From: Liriodendron chinense | Taxonomy: Eukaryota; Streptophyta; Magnoliopsida; Magnoliales; Magnoliaceae | DNA: 64,000 nucleotides | Assembly (NCBI GenBank): GCA_003013855.2 | Contig: ML058526.1 | Location: 5,952,001 to 6,016,000, forward strand | Direction: 5' to 3' | Part shown: positions 11,867 to 23,900 of the stretch, in pieces | How the letters are laid out: every line of letters begins with the position of its first letter | How positions within the stretch are numbered: the stretch's first letter is position 1 | Notes under the pieces: model-generated | Seen by the model: the letters and a program-made list of their open reading frames with translations, nothing else | Database searches by the model: none | What the model was told of the DNA's origin: nothing | Position numbers and translations under genes: made by a program

Positions 11867-12253
11867 CTATCCGAAGTACTCCATGTGTAAGTTATCGTAC
11901 GCTGTAAAAGTATATGTCAAGCTGTGGGAAGCACTCGACATTGTTATAGCCAACATGCCAGTCATAGTAGGAGAAATCTGGTTTCTCGAAACTCCATTCA
12001 GATGTGTAAGTGATAAAATTGCATCTTTCATACGAAGTTTTCCGCGGTTATATTCCTCTATCAGGTTCGAAATTTCTTTGAGATTGTATAATCTTTCATC
12101 TGAGTCATCGTCGATATATTCCTCCCTACACTCATCGACCAGACCGGGTATCTCTTTAGCCCTACCAAAAGAAGATAGGGCCGGAAAGTCCATTCGCAAC
12201 AGCTGATGAAGTATATTGCGTGCTTCCGCTACGTTCCGATTTGAGGAGGACAT
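11867..12253 (-). CDS. Small intact CACTA-associated protein, 128 aa, unknown function (copy 1)
   Basis: I do not recognise this protein. It is an uninterrupted 128-aa ORF between the TNP2 stop (12,391) and the TNPA-like gene, on the same strand. It starts MSSSNR, has an acidic stretch around residues 41-53 (DECREEYIDDDSDE), looks largely helical, and has no signal peptide or membrane segment. It is clearly related to the plus-strand ORF at 29,379-29,783 in the other CACTA element: residues 1-35 align without gaps with 17 identities (including E10-A11, L18-L19, D22, L26-S27-S28, R31, K33-E34-I35). After a 7-residue insertion, ERLY, EI, EY-R-K and I-SL also match. It is intact while the neighbouring transposase carries stops and frameshifts. 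It could be a separate accessory protein or a first exon of the TNPA-like gene; an in-frame stop follows, which argues for a separate product. Confidence 0.6.
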   Translation of the reverse strand: MSSSNRNVAEARNILHQLLRMDFPALSSFGRAKEIPGLVDECREEYIDDDSDERLYNLKEISNLIEEYNRGKLRMKDAILSLTHLNGVSRNQISPTMTGMLAITMSSASHSLTYTFTAYDNLHMEYFG

Positions 12254-12390
12254 GATCAGAAATTGACTTAACTACAAATGTGGATTACAAACAAGTCAAT
12301 TAAAGGAATAAATCATGACTTGTAAAACATGTATACATGTAATAATCAAATTATTTGAATAAATAAATGACATATAAATCATGTGTACAT

Positions 12391-15300
12391 TTAATAATTA
12401 TCTTCTGTATCACTATCACTTAGGACTATTTCTTCTTCACCATCACTATCGCTAATAAGTATTTCCTTTTCATCGTTTGCAACGTCGTCATCAATGAAAC
12501 CGCTATCATCTCTAACAATGTCATGTATGATTGAGGCATCAACATGATCAGGTGGCACATCATCTCTCTCCAATTGCACCACATCAATATCAACATTTAG
12601 ATCATTCCCTCTATCCCCAAATAGCATGTCTTCTTGATATGCTTGTTCGACCCTAGACGTTCTATTTTACCCATCCTCGCTATCTTCAACATTTGGTTTG
12701 GGAACGTCAAATACGTTCTTGGGCTTTATTTTCTACACCCCATGCCAAGAGTCGCCTAAGTTGGTGTTAGTTCGGCTTAGCTAGCTATGACAAATGGATC
12801 GTCCTTAAACTACTTTCGAGATAAATTTACGCTCGTAAAGTAGTCGTCAGTCTGTATTCCCAACTTCTTATTTTTAATGTTCTACCAATCACATTTAAAT
12901 AAGTACACCCGCTTTCTCATACAATAACTCAACTCAATAATATCCGTCAAAACGCCATAAAAAGTCAATTTCTACCTTCTCATGCGTTCCCTTCACAACC
13001 ATCCCACTATTTTGTGTGGTCTTATACTTCTCATGCTCTTCAGTGTAGAATCGAATCTCGTTTATAATACAACATGTATATCTAAATACACGTCTATCAG
13101 GGCCACACGCCAGTGAGTAGAGTGCATCAGACGCATCCGCAGAGTTGCTAGCGTGCAACGTCTTCATCTATTATCACGTATAGAATATAATTGTTTAGGG
13201 ATTTCTTAGGTTTAAATATTATGCAATAGAACAAAATTATAAGTGTTGTGAGATAATACAAGGTGAAATCTTACACGTTTTGCGAACCATTTGGAAACTG
13301 ATCTTGATGCATTCGATCATAATTTGTACGGTATTGGGACTTCATATCCTCAATGTGTTCGCTACACATAATTGGCACGTCATCAGCAAGAAACATTAAG
13401 CTACAATTATTGAGGGAAGACTTACTCTAAGTATGACTTTATTTCTTCACAATTATGCAACACATACCACCGCGCCTTTGGTTGATCCCCAAGGTCCATA
13501 TCCTGAAACGTTGGGAGTCCTAAAGGACGGACGTTATGTGCGAATACAAATATGAGTCCTTGTTCATGCTCCTACCCTTCATCGGCATTCCGATATTCTC
13601 GGTTGAATCTAGTCTCTATGCCACGAAGATACATGGAGCAAAATGTTAGGCACTTATTATCAATGTACGCCTCAGCAATGGATCTCTCTGGACGTGCCTT
13701 ATTCCTCACAAATCGTTTTAGTGTGTGAAGGTGTCTGTACACAAAACTACTATGTTATACGTATGAAAACATGGATATATGTAATTTATGGAATGAATAA
13801 AAATTTTAATAGGTTTTATCACCTTTTGAGCGGATACATCCAATGATATTGTACCGGGCCTGCAAGCTTCGTCTCGTGTGGTAAGTGAATCACTAGGTGT
13901 ATCATGACATAAAAAAACATAGGTGAAAATATTCTTTCAAGTTTGCAAAGGATTACGACAATATCCATCTCCAATCATTTTATAACCTCTACATTCAATG
14001 ATTTTGAACACAAATCCTTAAAAAAATATCCTCAACTTAATCAGCATCTCACTGATATCCTTGCTTAGGAATCCCCGAATCGCAACCGGTAGTAGATGTG
14101 CAGAAGGACGTGACAGTCATGACTTTTCATTTATGTTACCTTATAGTCCGTAATGTTTACGCGCCAAGAGATATTTGACGCATACCCATCGAAAAACTTG
14201 ACCGATCTCAACATTCACATATATGCTTTTTCTCTAGTTTTGTCAATGTGTAGCAAGCTACTGGTATAGTATATGAATTTTCATGTGGTTACAAGTGCAA
14301 CTCTTTCCTTAAACCCATTGATTAATGTAGATCCAATCGGGCCTTAAAACTGTCTTTTGTTTTCTTCTTTAAGTTCATGAATGTTCTGAAAACATTGTCA
14401 AATATATTTTTCTCAATATGCATAACATCCAAGTTGTGTCGCAATTTCATATCACTCCAATAGGGCAACTCATAAAAAATGCTTCTCTTCCTCCAGTTAT
14501 ACTCCAATACTGTACGTTTCTTCTTCTTCAAGTGTGGTGCCTTATCAAATCTAACTTTTCCAATGTTACTCAGTTGTTGTATCACGTCTTCTCCAGATAG
14601 CTCTTTCGGTGGTGGCCTATGATCTTGTTTACCATCAAAGATCATTGTCTTCCTGCGCCAACTATAATCAATCGGAAGGAAGCGACGATGACCCATATAA
14701 CACATTTTTTTACCATGCGTCAATGACAATGAACAAGTCTCAATACTACATGTTGGACAAGCCAACTTTTCCTTCGTGCTCCACCCAGACAAATTCACAT
14801 ACGCGGGGAGGTCGTTTATGGTCCACAAGACCGCTGCATGCAATCGAAATGACTGTCTTGCAAATGTGTCATACATCTGTACACCTTCACTCCACATCTA
14901 CTAACGGTCGCAAATACACATCAATGTCATTCCCGAGTGACCTGGGTACAGGAATAAGCAATGACATCATGAAAAATGACTCCTTCATACACAACCAATG
15001 AGGTAAATTGTAGGGCATAAGTATCACTGGCCACATACTGTACAAGTTACTCATATTACCAAATAGATTAAAACCATCACTTGCAAGACCTAGTCGAATA
15101 TTGTGAGAATCCGCTGCAAACCAGTCATATTGTTGGTCAAAATTTTGCTAGGCTTCAGAGTTAGCAGGGTGCCTTAATGTACGATAATCAAGAACGTGTT
15201 TCTCCTTATGCCACCTCATATCTTCAGCCGTCTTGCTCGTCGTAAACTATTTTTACAATCTGAGTTTCAATGGGAAGTGCTTTAACACCTTTTGTGAGAT

Positions 15301-16080
15301 TTTCTTACACTTGGCTTTGTCATATTTCCACCTAGACTCTCCATATTCTGGACACTCTTTAACATTTTCATGCTCTTTCCAATACAATACACAATCATTT
15401 ATATATGCATGTATGTTGATGTAATCAAGGCCCAAGTCTCGCATTAAGGATTTTGCCTCGTAATGAGACTTAGGCAATGTTTCACTATCTAGTAATGCTT
15501 TTTTCAACAAGCCAAGCAACATGTCGAATGATTTGTTACTCCAACGATTTATTGCCTTCAAATGAATTAACTTTGTAAGGAAACTCAACTTGGAGAAGTT
15601 CTCACACCCCGGATAGAGTGGACGTTGCACATCCCTCAACAACCTACTAAACGTTTCTGATTCGACATCACCCATAGGAGGAATATCCTGGCTACTACTT
15701 GTTGCAGCAAAATCAGTATCCGCATTTGTTTCCCTTAACACATCCCCTATGATATATTGCATTTCGTCAATGTCTTCATCCTCGTCATCCGGCACAATTG
15801 GGTCAGTAAGGACTTCAGTGGCCGCAACTCTTTGGTGGAAGTCTTCACCATGATGGATACACTACGTATAACCCTGGTCAATCCCAACAATGAACAAATC
15901 GTCTTCTACTTTGTCTAAAGTCTTGTGAACCACGTTCTTGCATTTTCGGCATGGACACCTAATCCTATTACTGGAATCTGCCCGATATCGCGTAAATTCC
16001 ATGAACTCTTTAACCCCTTCTTTATACTATGGGCCGAACCTATTCTTAGCTTCATCCAACTCTTATCCATATCTACAATG
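12391..16080 (-). pseudogene. TNP2-type CACTA transposase of CACTA-1, decayed
   Basis: Cut-and-paste transposase of the En/Spm class. Reading minus from 16,080: the Transpos_assoc zinc domain (MDKSW, then after a frameshift KEFMEF and IRCPCRKCKN), the N-terminal TNP2 region (15,795-15,253, with the acidic MPDDEDED start and NDCVLYWKEHEN), a TNP2 segment with EDMRWHKEKHVLDYRTLRHP, LGLASDGFNLFGNMSNLYSM and DIDVYLRPLVD, then 14,897-14,322 (LWTINDLPAYVNLSGWSTK and LDVMHIEKNIFDNVFRTFM). DUF4218-like (about 14,250-13,450, MKSHDCHVLLH) and DUF4216-like parts (about 13,170-12,720, KTTQNSGMVVKG) follow, then an acidic tail ending at 12,391. Damage: an in-frame stop near 15,150, a frameshift with loss of the usual ELKEL residues near 14,895, and several stops in the DUF4218 part. 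Some breaks could be introns. Order and motifs are as expected for the family. Confidence 0.85.
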
Positions 16081-16106
16081 CAAAGATTAGAGTCAGTTTA
16101 CGAAAT

Positions 16107-17865
16107 AAGTTTAGGTTTAGGTTAGGGTTATAGATTTAGGAATAGGTTTAGGAATTTGGGTTCGGGATCAGGTTTAGGTTTAGGTTTTAAAGTTTAGGAT
16201 TAGGTTTAGGTTAGGGTTATAGGTTTGGGAATAGGTGTAGGTTTAGGTTAGGGTTATAGGTTTGGGAATAGGTGTAGGTTTAGGTTAAGTGAATTGAGTT
16301 TAGGTTTAGGTTTAGGCTTAGGTTTAGGAATTCGGGTTTGGGTTTAAGTTTATGTTTTAAAGTTTAGGTTTAGGTTTAGGTTCAGGTTTAGGTTAGGGTT
16401 ATAGGTTTAGGAATAGGTGTAGGTTTAGGTTAAGTGAATTGAGTTTAGGTTTAGATTTAGGCTTAGGTTTAGGAATTCGGGTTCGGGTTCGAGTTCGAGA
16501 TCGAGATCGGGTTTAGGTTTAGGTTTAGGGTTTAGGTATTTAGTTTCGGGTTCGGGATCGGGTTTAGGTTTAGGTTTAGGTTTAGGTTAGAGTTATAGGT
16601 TTAGGAATAGGTGTAGGTATAGGTTAAGTGAATTGAGTTTAGGTTTAGGTTTAGGCTTAGGTTTATGAATTCGGGTTCGGAATCGGGATCGGGTTTAGGT
16701 TTAGGTTTAGGGTTTAGGGATTCGGTTTCGGGTTTGAGATCGGGTTTAGGTTTAGGTTTAGGTTTTAAAGTTTAGGTTTAGGTTTAAGTTAGGTTATAGG
16801 TTTAGGAATAGGTGTAGGTTTAGGTTAAGTGAATTGATTTTAGGTTTAGGTTTAGGCTTAGGTTTAGGAATTGGGGTTCGGGATCGGGATCGGGTTTAGG
16901 TTTAGGTTTAGGGTTTAGGGATTTGGTTTCGGGTTCAGGTTCGGGATCGGGTTTAGGTTTAAGTTTTAAATTTTAGGTTTAGGTTTAGGTTAGAGTTATA
17001 GGTTTAGGAATATGTGTAGGTTTAGGTTAAGTGAATTGAATTTAGGTTTAGGTTTAGGCTCAGGTTTAGAAATTCGGGTTCGGGTTCGAGATCAGGTTTA
17101 GGTTTGGGTTTAGGGTTTAGGGATTTAGTTTTGGGTTCGGGATCGAGATTAGGTTTAGGTTTTAAAGTTTAGGTTTAGGTTTAGGTTATGGTTATAGGTT
17201 TAGGTATAGGTGTAGGTTTAGGTTAAGTGAATTGAGTTTAGGTTTAGATTTAGGCTTAGGTTTAGGAATTGAGGTTCGAGATCGGGATTGGGTTTAGGTT
17301 TAGGGATTCAGTTTCGGGTTCAGGATCAGGTTTTAGTTTTAGGTTTTAAAGTTTAGGTTTAGGTTTAGGTTAGAGTTATAGGTTTATGAGTAGGTGTAGG
17401 TTTAGGTTAAGTAAATTGAGTTTAAGTTTAGGTATAGGAATTGGGGTTCGGGATCGGATCGAGTTTAGGTTTAGGGTTTAGGGATTTGGATTTGGGTTCG
17501 GGATCGGGTTTAGGTTTAGGTTTTTAAGTTTAAGTTTAGGTTTAGGTTAGGGTTATAGGTTTAGGAATAGGTGTAAGTTTAGGTTAAGTGAATTGAGTTT
17601 AGGTTTAGGTTTAGGAATTAGGATTCGGGATCGGGATCGGGTTTAGGTTTAGGTTTAGGGTTTAGGGATTTGGTTTCGGGTTCGGGATCGGGTTTAGGTT
17701 TAGGTTTAGGTTTTAAAGTTTAGGCTTAGGTTTAGGTTAGGGTTATAGGTTTAGGAATAGGTGTAGGTTTAGGTGAAGTGAATTGAGTTTAGGTTTAGGT
17801 TTAGGCTTAGGTTTAGGGATTCGGTTTCGGGTTCCAGTTAAAGTTTAGGATTGGGGTTTATCGTT
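16107..17865. repeat. Degenerate telomere-like array with a 180-200 bp higher-order repeat
   Basis: About 1.75 kb of GGTTTAGG / TTTAGGG words, like the plant telomere unit TTTAGGG, mixed with TTCGGGATCGGG blocks. A landmark AAGTGAATTGA recurs at about 16,287, 16,432, 16,626, 16,827, 17,029, 17,225, 17,409 (variant), 17,586 and 17,775, giving a higher-order period mostly of 177-202 bp. It lies inside CACTA-1, just upstream of the TNP2 gene; the transposase-sense strand reads CCTAAA. Confidence 0.9.
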
Positions 17866-17899
17866 AAGGGTTTAGGTCTTGGAGATTCAATCAACTCAC

Positions 17900-18390
17900 G
17901 GATAGCTCCGACGCACATTCGAGTTTGCTCCACACAAACACGGGCATGTCCAAATGGCCAGGCCACCCATATTGTTGTCCATAGGAAATGGACAGCTTCA
18001 TCATGGTCATAGCAGTGGTTCCCACCTTCCAAGGACCCCTGCTCAACATCCGAATAGCTCCAACGTACATCCGGGTCTACTCCATCAATTCGGAGCTAAT
18101 ACATAAACACGGGCCTGTCCAAATGGCCAAGCCACCCATATTGCTATCCAGAGGAAATGGACAGCTTCATCATACTCATAATAGTGGTTCCCACCTTCTA
18201 AGGACCCCCGCTCAACATCCGGATAGCTCCGATGCACATCCGGGTCTGCTCCACAATTCTAAGCTAATACATAAACACAGGCCTGTCCAAATGGCCAGGC
18301 CACTCATATTGTTGTCCATAAGAAATGGACAGCTTCATCATGGTCATAACAGCAGTTCATACCTTCCAGGGACCTCTGCTCAACATCCGT
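17900..18390. repeat. Tandem repeat of 151-169 bp, three copies
   Basis: Three copies begin near 17,901, 18,052 and 18,221 with GGATAGCTCCGACGCACATC-like words and share AATGGACAGCTTCATCAT. A stray fragment of the same unit is at about 18,918-18,994. It is inside CACTA-1. A plus-strand ORF across it is repeat-derived. Confidence 0.8.
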
Positions 18391-19049
18391 TTGGATCAAC
18401 CACTCTTAATCACAAGTATCATGTTCATCATCTAATTTGCCACTAAATGATAATATAATACAATCAGTTGCACATCCAAGAATGGATAGATTAAAATTCT
18501 TGCATTATTTCCATTTAAATGCCTAAGTCTAAATTTCAGCAGCATCTCCCCCCTATCTCTCTAGATATATTTATCTTACATTTAATTTCCACTTCAAGTA
18601 TCCACACATTGTGTGGATTATTGACAATGGAAATAAACATAAGAAACATATCCAGAGAGAATAAGGGAGATAGTGCACGAGACTATTGGCAGAGCATGTA
18701 AATGAAAAATAACAAAAACATTCTAATCTATCCAACCTTGGACTGTCCAACAGGACAATTTGACAGATTTTTATACCTCCAAAACACAGTATATCTATGC
18801 TCGGCAATATAGAAATCTCCAAATGGGCTAACTAATTGTATTATACTACCATTCATGGACAAAATAACTATAAATAATAAGCCACATACATCCACACATA
18901 CATCCATATAAATCAACCATGGATAGCTTTGACGCACATCCGGGTCTGCTCTAACAATTCCGTATATATATTACTGTCCATAGCAAATGGACAACACTAT
19001 CATGTCTTACTTAAAGATAAGAACCAATCAAATCAACGGCATTGCGTCT

Positions 19050-19780
19050 CTCTCACCTATGCTTGTGATATCACCATATACAAATGGTCTAAACCTTAGG
19101 TGAACCACACCACACAAAAGAGTGGTGATTGAATACCAACTATTAAAAAATTCTTGGGGGCCACTGAAATGTTTATTTGAAATCCAACTTGTGATAAGAT
19201 CACAAAGACCTGGATGAAGGGACCATACAAATATCAACTTGATCCAAAACTGTTGTGGCCCATCTTGATGTATTGTTTATATATCGAAGTCGTCTATTTG
19301 TTTTTTCATATCATTATAGGATGTGATTGCAAACCCTAAGAAGATTTAAATCTCAGGTGGACCATGCCACTAGAAACAGTGATTAATAACTATTAAATAC
19401 GTTTTGTGGGCCACATACATTTAGATCAAATGGATATTTATATTTTACCTTCATTAAGACCTTATTGACATTATAAAGAGCTTGGATTTCAAATAAGCAC
19501 TACCAAAACCTTACGATGGGCCCTTTACAAATTTTAATGGTTGGGCACTCAATCATATTGTTTCTAGTGGTGTGGTCCACTTGAGATTTGGATATCCATA
19601 ATTTTTTTTTTTGGAATTGAAAATTTAAATTAAGGATTTAAATTAAGAAATCCATAATTAGGGATTTACTAAAAAAGTGGGCCTCACAAAATAGTGGATA
19701 GCGACGGTGGGCCCCACAACCAATGAACACTATTTTTAGTGGTGTGGTCCACTTCAGATTTGGATTCCATATTTTTTTAA
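19050..19780. mobile_element. Old GTGGACCAC-type foldback MITE copies nested in CACTA-1
   Basis: Words diagnostic of the 45-58 kb MITE family occur in order: AGGTGAACCACACCAC, GTGGTGATTGAAT, GGGGGCCACTG, ATCAACTTGATCCAAAACT and TAGTGGTGTGGTCCACTT. Two degenerate copies appear to overlap. The ends cannot be fixed. Confidence 0.55.
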
Positions 19781-20035
19781 TTTTCCTTTGGAATTGAAAA
19801 TCCCAAATTAGGTATTTTAATTAAGAAATCCCTAATTATGAATTTCCAAAATAAATCCCTAATTGGGGATTTACTAAAACAGTGGGCCCCACAAAACACT
19901 ACTGTACATCGACGGTGGGCCCTACAAAACAGTGGAATCGACAGGATGATGGGACCCACAAGCAGTGGACAGTCAACGGTGGGCCCCACAAGCAATTGAC
20001 AGCAACAATGGGCCCCACAAATAGTGGTGGGGGAC
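19690..20035. repeat. GTGGGCCCCACAA short tandem array
   Basis: At least six GTGGGCCCCAC-type boxes followed by AAACAGTGGACAGC-like spacers at irregular 30-40 bp spacing in the second half of the segment. Inside CACTA-1 between the GA-rich tract and the MITE remains. Confidence 0.7.
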
Positions 20036-20043
20036 GGTGTGAA

Positions 20044-20163
20044 CAAGAGAGAGATAGAGAGAGAGAGAGAGAGGAAATAGAGGGAGAAGGAAGAGAGAGA
20101 GAGAGAGAGGGTTACCGGAGAGAAGGCTGTGCGACGGTGACGGCGGAGAGAAGCGGTGACGTC

Positions 20164-20199
<36 letters not shown>

Positions 20200-20245
20200 G
20201 AGAGGGTGAGAGAGAGGACTGAGAAAGAGTGAGAGAGATGGGGGC
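20044..20245. repeat. GA-rich low-complexity tract
   Basis: Repeated GAGA runs interrupted by short unique words; on the transposase-sense strand this is a CT-rich tract. It sits between the right subterminal repeats and the GTGGGCCCCAC array. Confidence 0.85.
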
Positions 20246-20279
20246 TTGCTGGAGTCAATTCAAAGTTAAAACGTATGAT

Positions 20280-20720
20280 TATTACCGACGAAAATTTTCG
20301 TCGGTAGAACCCTTCTTAAAATTCAAGTGGGGCTCACCCGTGCTCTATCATTATTACCGATGATGTATCAATTTCATTAGTATAAAATGTCTTTACCAAC
20401 GAAAATATTCGTCAGCAAAACCCTTCTACAATTTCAAGTGGGGCCCACCCGTACTCTATCATTGTTACCGACGACGTATCAATTTCGTCGGTATAAAATG
20501 TCTTTACGTATTTTCGTCGGTAAAAGATTTTTTACTGACGATATGTTAATTTCGTCGATATAAGTGTAATTCTGTCGTTATAAATAGTGGTGGGAACATT
20601 TTTTGTGGAGGCGCGAAGGAAGAATGGTTTTTACCAATGAAATATTTATTTTGTCAGTAAAAATGATTATTACCAACGAAAGAAATTTCATCGCCAATAA
20701 TTTCGTCGGTAAATAACCAA
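20280..20720. repeat. Right subterminal repeats of CACTA-1
   Basis: Repeated ATTACCGACGAAA / TTTCGTCGGTAA motifs in both orientations, matching those at the left end, with an internal direct duplication (CAAGTGGGGC-CACCCGT at about 20,320 and 20,435). They end just before the inverted terminal repeat. Confidence 0.85.
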
Positions 20721-21256
20721 TTTGTTGCAGTGCAATCAAAGGTCCACTTGCCAAAAAATGTATAAAAAAATTTACCTTTGGTGGCCCCCCCATAGTTATC
20801 TTATTTTAGATAGCGGGTGAGCCCCCATCTTTAGGCCCAATGATATCTGGAGTGGGGTTCGTTTTGGTGACGCAAACAGACTTAAAAGGTCAGTCATGCA
20901 TGATTTAAATAAAAAATGTGTTTTTATCGTCAAATAGATTTCTAAATTGTTCATAATAACTGGGTTGTTCTCAGTGCCTAAACCATCAATTGGGATATGA
21001 AAAATGGGTATCAAGTGGACCACACATGTTCAACTACTGCTGTTCATGACACTAGATAGTAGGCGTTGCTCCCTTTCCCCTTTTGTTTTGACAAAAAGAT
21101 GAAGCTTGCTGTGTAGTTCATCTTCATGTACACCCTTTTCTCAGTATATTGGGTATAGTTGGGATGCAACATGGGCCAAACCAAAGATATATTTGTTATC
21201 TCTCCTTAAGGACGATGATGATAATAAAGATGATGATGATGATGGTGAGTGGTGAG

Positions 21257-21257
<1 letters not shown>

Positions 21258-21289
<32 letters not shown>
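21258..21289. repeat. Poly-C tract, 32 bp
   Basis: An uninterrupted run of 32 C follows a GAT-rich microsatellite (about 21,210-21,245). It may form G-quadruplex or i-motif structures, or be a sequencing or assembly artefact in length. No gene is seen between 20,736 and 21,790. Confidence 0.9.
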
Positions 21290-21293
<4 letters not shown>

Positions 21294-21789
21294 CACAGGG
21301 GTGAGATGACACACCTCCCCTCCTCCTTCTTTTATATTACATTGTGGGTCCGACTTTATGTTAATGCAAGGGATGCTTTACGTTCTTCACATTTTTTTCT
21401 TTACTTCAGAAAACTCTTTGTGCATTTTGTATCTCATATTTTTTTCCTTTGAGAAATATTAAAATGTTTGGTATGAGCCCCATATTTGATATAATATATG
21501 ACCCTAATCTGAAACTAAACTAGTTAGGTCTTACGCTTTTCCAAGCTCTATAATGTATATTGTTGGTTCGATGATTGAATGAATAGATAAGTTGATATAT
21601 GGTCATTATGAAAAATAAATGATAGGTGGTAGAATGATTGTTTTAAATGAGAAGTGTGTCATCTACTAAGTTCTTTGATAAGTTGGGATGTTTGGAACCA
21701 CACACCATATGATTAGATCCACCTATTTTTTTAGAACCATCATGCAATATGAGTTATACTTGATCAACTAATCAAGTCCATACACTTCT

Positions 21790-22830
21790 TCATGATACAT
21801 GCTTCTTACTCGGACGATTTATGTAAGTTGTTTATTCAAGAAGTTGTGCGATTGGATGGAGTGCCTGTGTCAATTGTGTCAGACTGAGATTCATAGTTAA
21901 TGCACAGTTTTGGAAGAGTTTGCAGATGGCATTTGGGATTTTATTAGACTTCAACACGACATTTCACCCTTAGATAGATAGACTGAGAAAGTCAATCAAA
22001 TCTTTCAAGATATGCTTCATGCATATGTGATTGATTTTAAAGGAGGTTGTGATGATCATTTTCTCTTTATTGAGTACGCTTATAAGAACAACTTTCAGGT
22101 GAGCATTGGTATGGCCCCTATGAGTTGTTGTATAACGCTCAGGATTTTGTATGTGCTCTCTTACATAGTTAACACTCGAAATTTTGAAGCATATGTACTG
22201 AACTCGGGCTGCAAAATCTAGAGCATTACACATTATATGAGGGACATGTAGATCCACCAATTGTTAGTCAGAAGTAGGGGAAAGTAGCTTATTGAGACTT
22301 GCGTTGGTGAAAGAAACGACCGAGAAAATAATTGTCAATAGAAATTGTCTACACGCAGCTTGACGGGAAAAAAAGTCATGCAGATAACCGTAAGCGGAAT
22401 CTGAAATTTAGACTTAGTGACCACGTGTTCTTGAAAATATCTCCAATGAAGGGAATTATAAGATTTGGGAAGAAAATAAAATTAATACTAAGGTTTATTA
22501 GGTTGTTCAAGACTTTGAAAAATATTGGAGTAGTAGCCTACAAACTAGCTTTGCCACTTATCTTTTTTCTCATAATGTATTCTATGTATAAATGTTAAGA
22601 AAGTAATAAGGAGACATCGAACAACTACTGATGCACATTTTAAGATTAGGGAACAAATTCTCAAAATAAAAGCAAAACCCAAAGTGAAGATCCAATGAAG
22701 GTATTATAGTGAAGAAGAAACTTCTTGAGAATGCGAGGAGGAAATTTAAGAGAGATACCTACATCTTTTTTCTGAGCAAGGTAAATAAAATTTTGGAGAT
22801 AAATTTTTTTTAAGGATGGTAGAATGTATC
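21790..22830 (+). pseudogene. Ty3/gypsy integrase and 3' pol relic (Del/Tekay-like)
   Basis: Decayed 3' part of a Ty3/gypsy pol gene. Readable pieces in order: GVPVSIVSD, then a stretch broken by stops, DMLHAYVIDFKGG and FIEYAYKNNFQVSIGMAP (integrase core end), then KSHADNRKRNLKFRLSDHVF and LKISPMKGIIRFGKK, with VVAYKLALP (integrase C-terminus). A further segment (about 22,680-22,770) resembles the YHSEEEATWE / YPHLF end of Tekay-type chromointegrases. Stops, frameshifts and small indels are frequent. No LTRs, reverse transcriptase or RNase H were found, so this is a fragment. Subfamily is my inference from the motif order. Confidence 0.75.
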
Positions 22831-23900
22831 TAGTAAATTTTGAGAATAAATTTAAAAATATAATTTTTTTTCATTTTCTTGCCAAAATAAAAGTTGATGC
22901 TAGTAATTATTATAAAAGAGGGAATTTTTCTTTTATCAATCCTATATCATATTGTTATACATCCCTTATAATTTCTTAACAACTCATTCAATTGAAAAAT
23001 ATATGTACATTTTTCTATTTATCATTTAAGAAACCTAACTACTACCTTACTTTTTCCAATCACAAAGTCTAAATTTTTTTTATGAATAAAGAGTCATAAT
23101 CGTAGAGGCCTACTTGCCCGAATTTCGAACTATCAGACTATGATGTAGGTTTCATGATAATTAAGATTCTTATTAGATTAAATTTCATTAATGTGATCAT
23201 ACATATCATAGGGCTAATTTGAAAAATTATAGTTTTAATTTAAATAATGTATGTTAAAAACCATGTATATCTTTTAAACCTTTTGCCCGATTGCAAAACT
23301 CTCTACACACTCATTTGTAAATCACTAGATATACATGTCATTCCATCTGTAAGATTTGTGGACATCTTCATCACATAAAATCAAACATTGAACAATCAGA
23401 TCCACCCATTTTTAAAAATTGGCGCGTGACATCTTTATGGAGTATAGAGATAGCTGAAATAAGTAATGTGAAATTCTTAAAGAATAGTGAAAGTATAATA
23501 ATACACAATTAGAATCTTTGTCTTTAAAGATTTTGACTGCTTATATGTTAGTCATGTAGAAAATTTTGCAAATTTCTTAACTAATAAATGAGGAAATAGT
23601 AGAAGATCAATTAGAAGTTCCTTAAGACATGCAATTAAAGTGAAGAGGAAAATATTTAAAATGATACAGTTAAAAGAAGTCACATGGTACATCCAAAGTT
23701 TTTATAATCAAATGACTGGGACATTAAGTATGTAAATAATTCTTATAGTTTAAGGTAAGCATCACATTAGTAGTCCTTAAGTTTAACGAGGTGATTTCTT
23801 TTTTCAATTATAAGAAAATCTCTATTTCTAAATGTATATATAAGTGAAAAGAAGCAATATTCCACAATGTCGTATGTTAATAATAGTTTAGGTTTGCACT
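22831..23900. other. AT-rich intergenic, no gene seen
   Basis: No coding motif or repeat structure could be recognised. It may hold the rest of the decayed gypsy element. Confidence 0.4.

Larger units (their letters stand above)
9166..20732 (-). mobile_element. CACTA (En/Spm) DNA transposon, complete, 11.6 kb
   Basis: The left end CATTACAAGAAATT and the inverted right end CACTGCAACAAATT match at 11 of 14 positions and resemble the CACTACAAGAAA consensus. The element is flanked by the 3-bp duplication CAA (9163-9165 and 20733-20735), as expected for CACTA elements. Both termini carry subterminal repeats. Inside, on minus, lie a TNP2-type transposase, a Transposase_24/TNPA-like gene and a small ORF. 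The transposase reading frame is broken, so the copy is probably non-autonomous now. Confidence 0.9.

Noticed and set aside
19882..20169. 95-codon ORF rich in Arg/Glu and GPTK repeats
   Set aside because: Encoded by the GTGGGCCCCAC array and GA-rich tract of CACTA-1.
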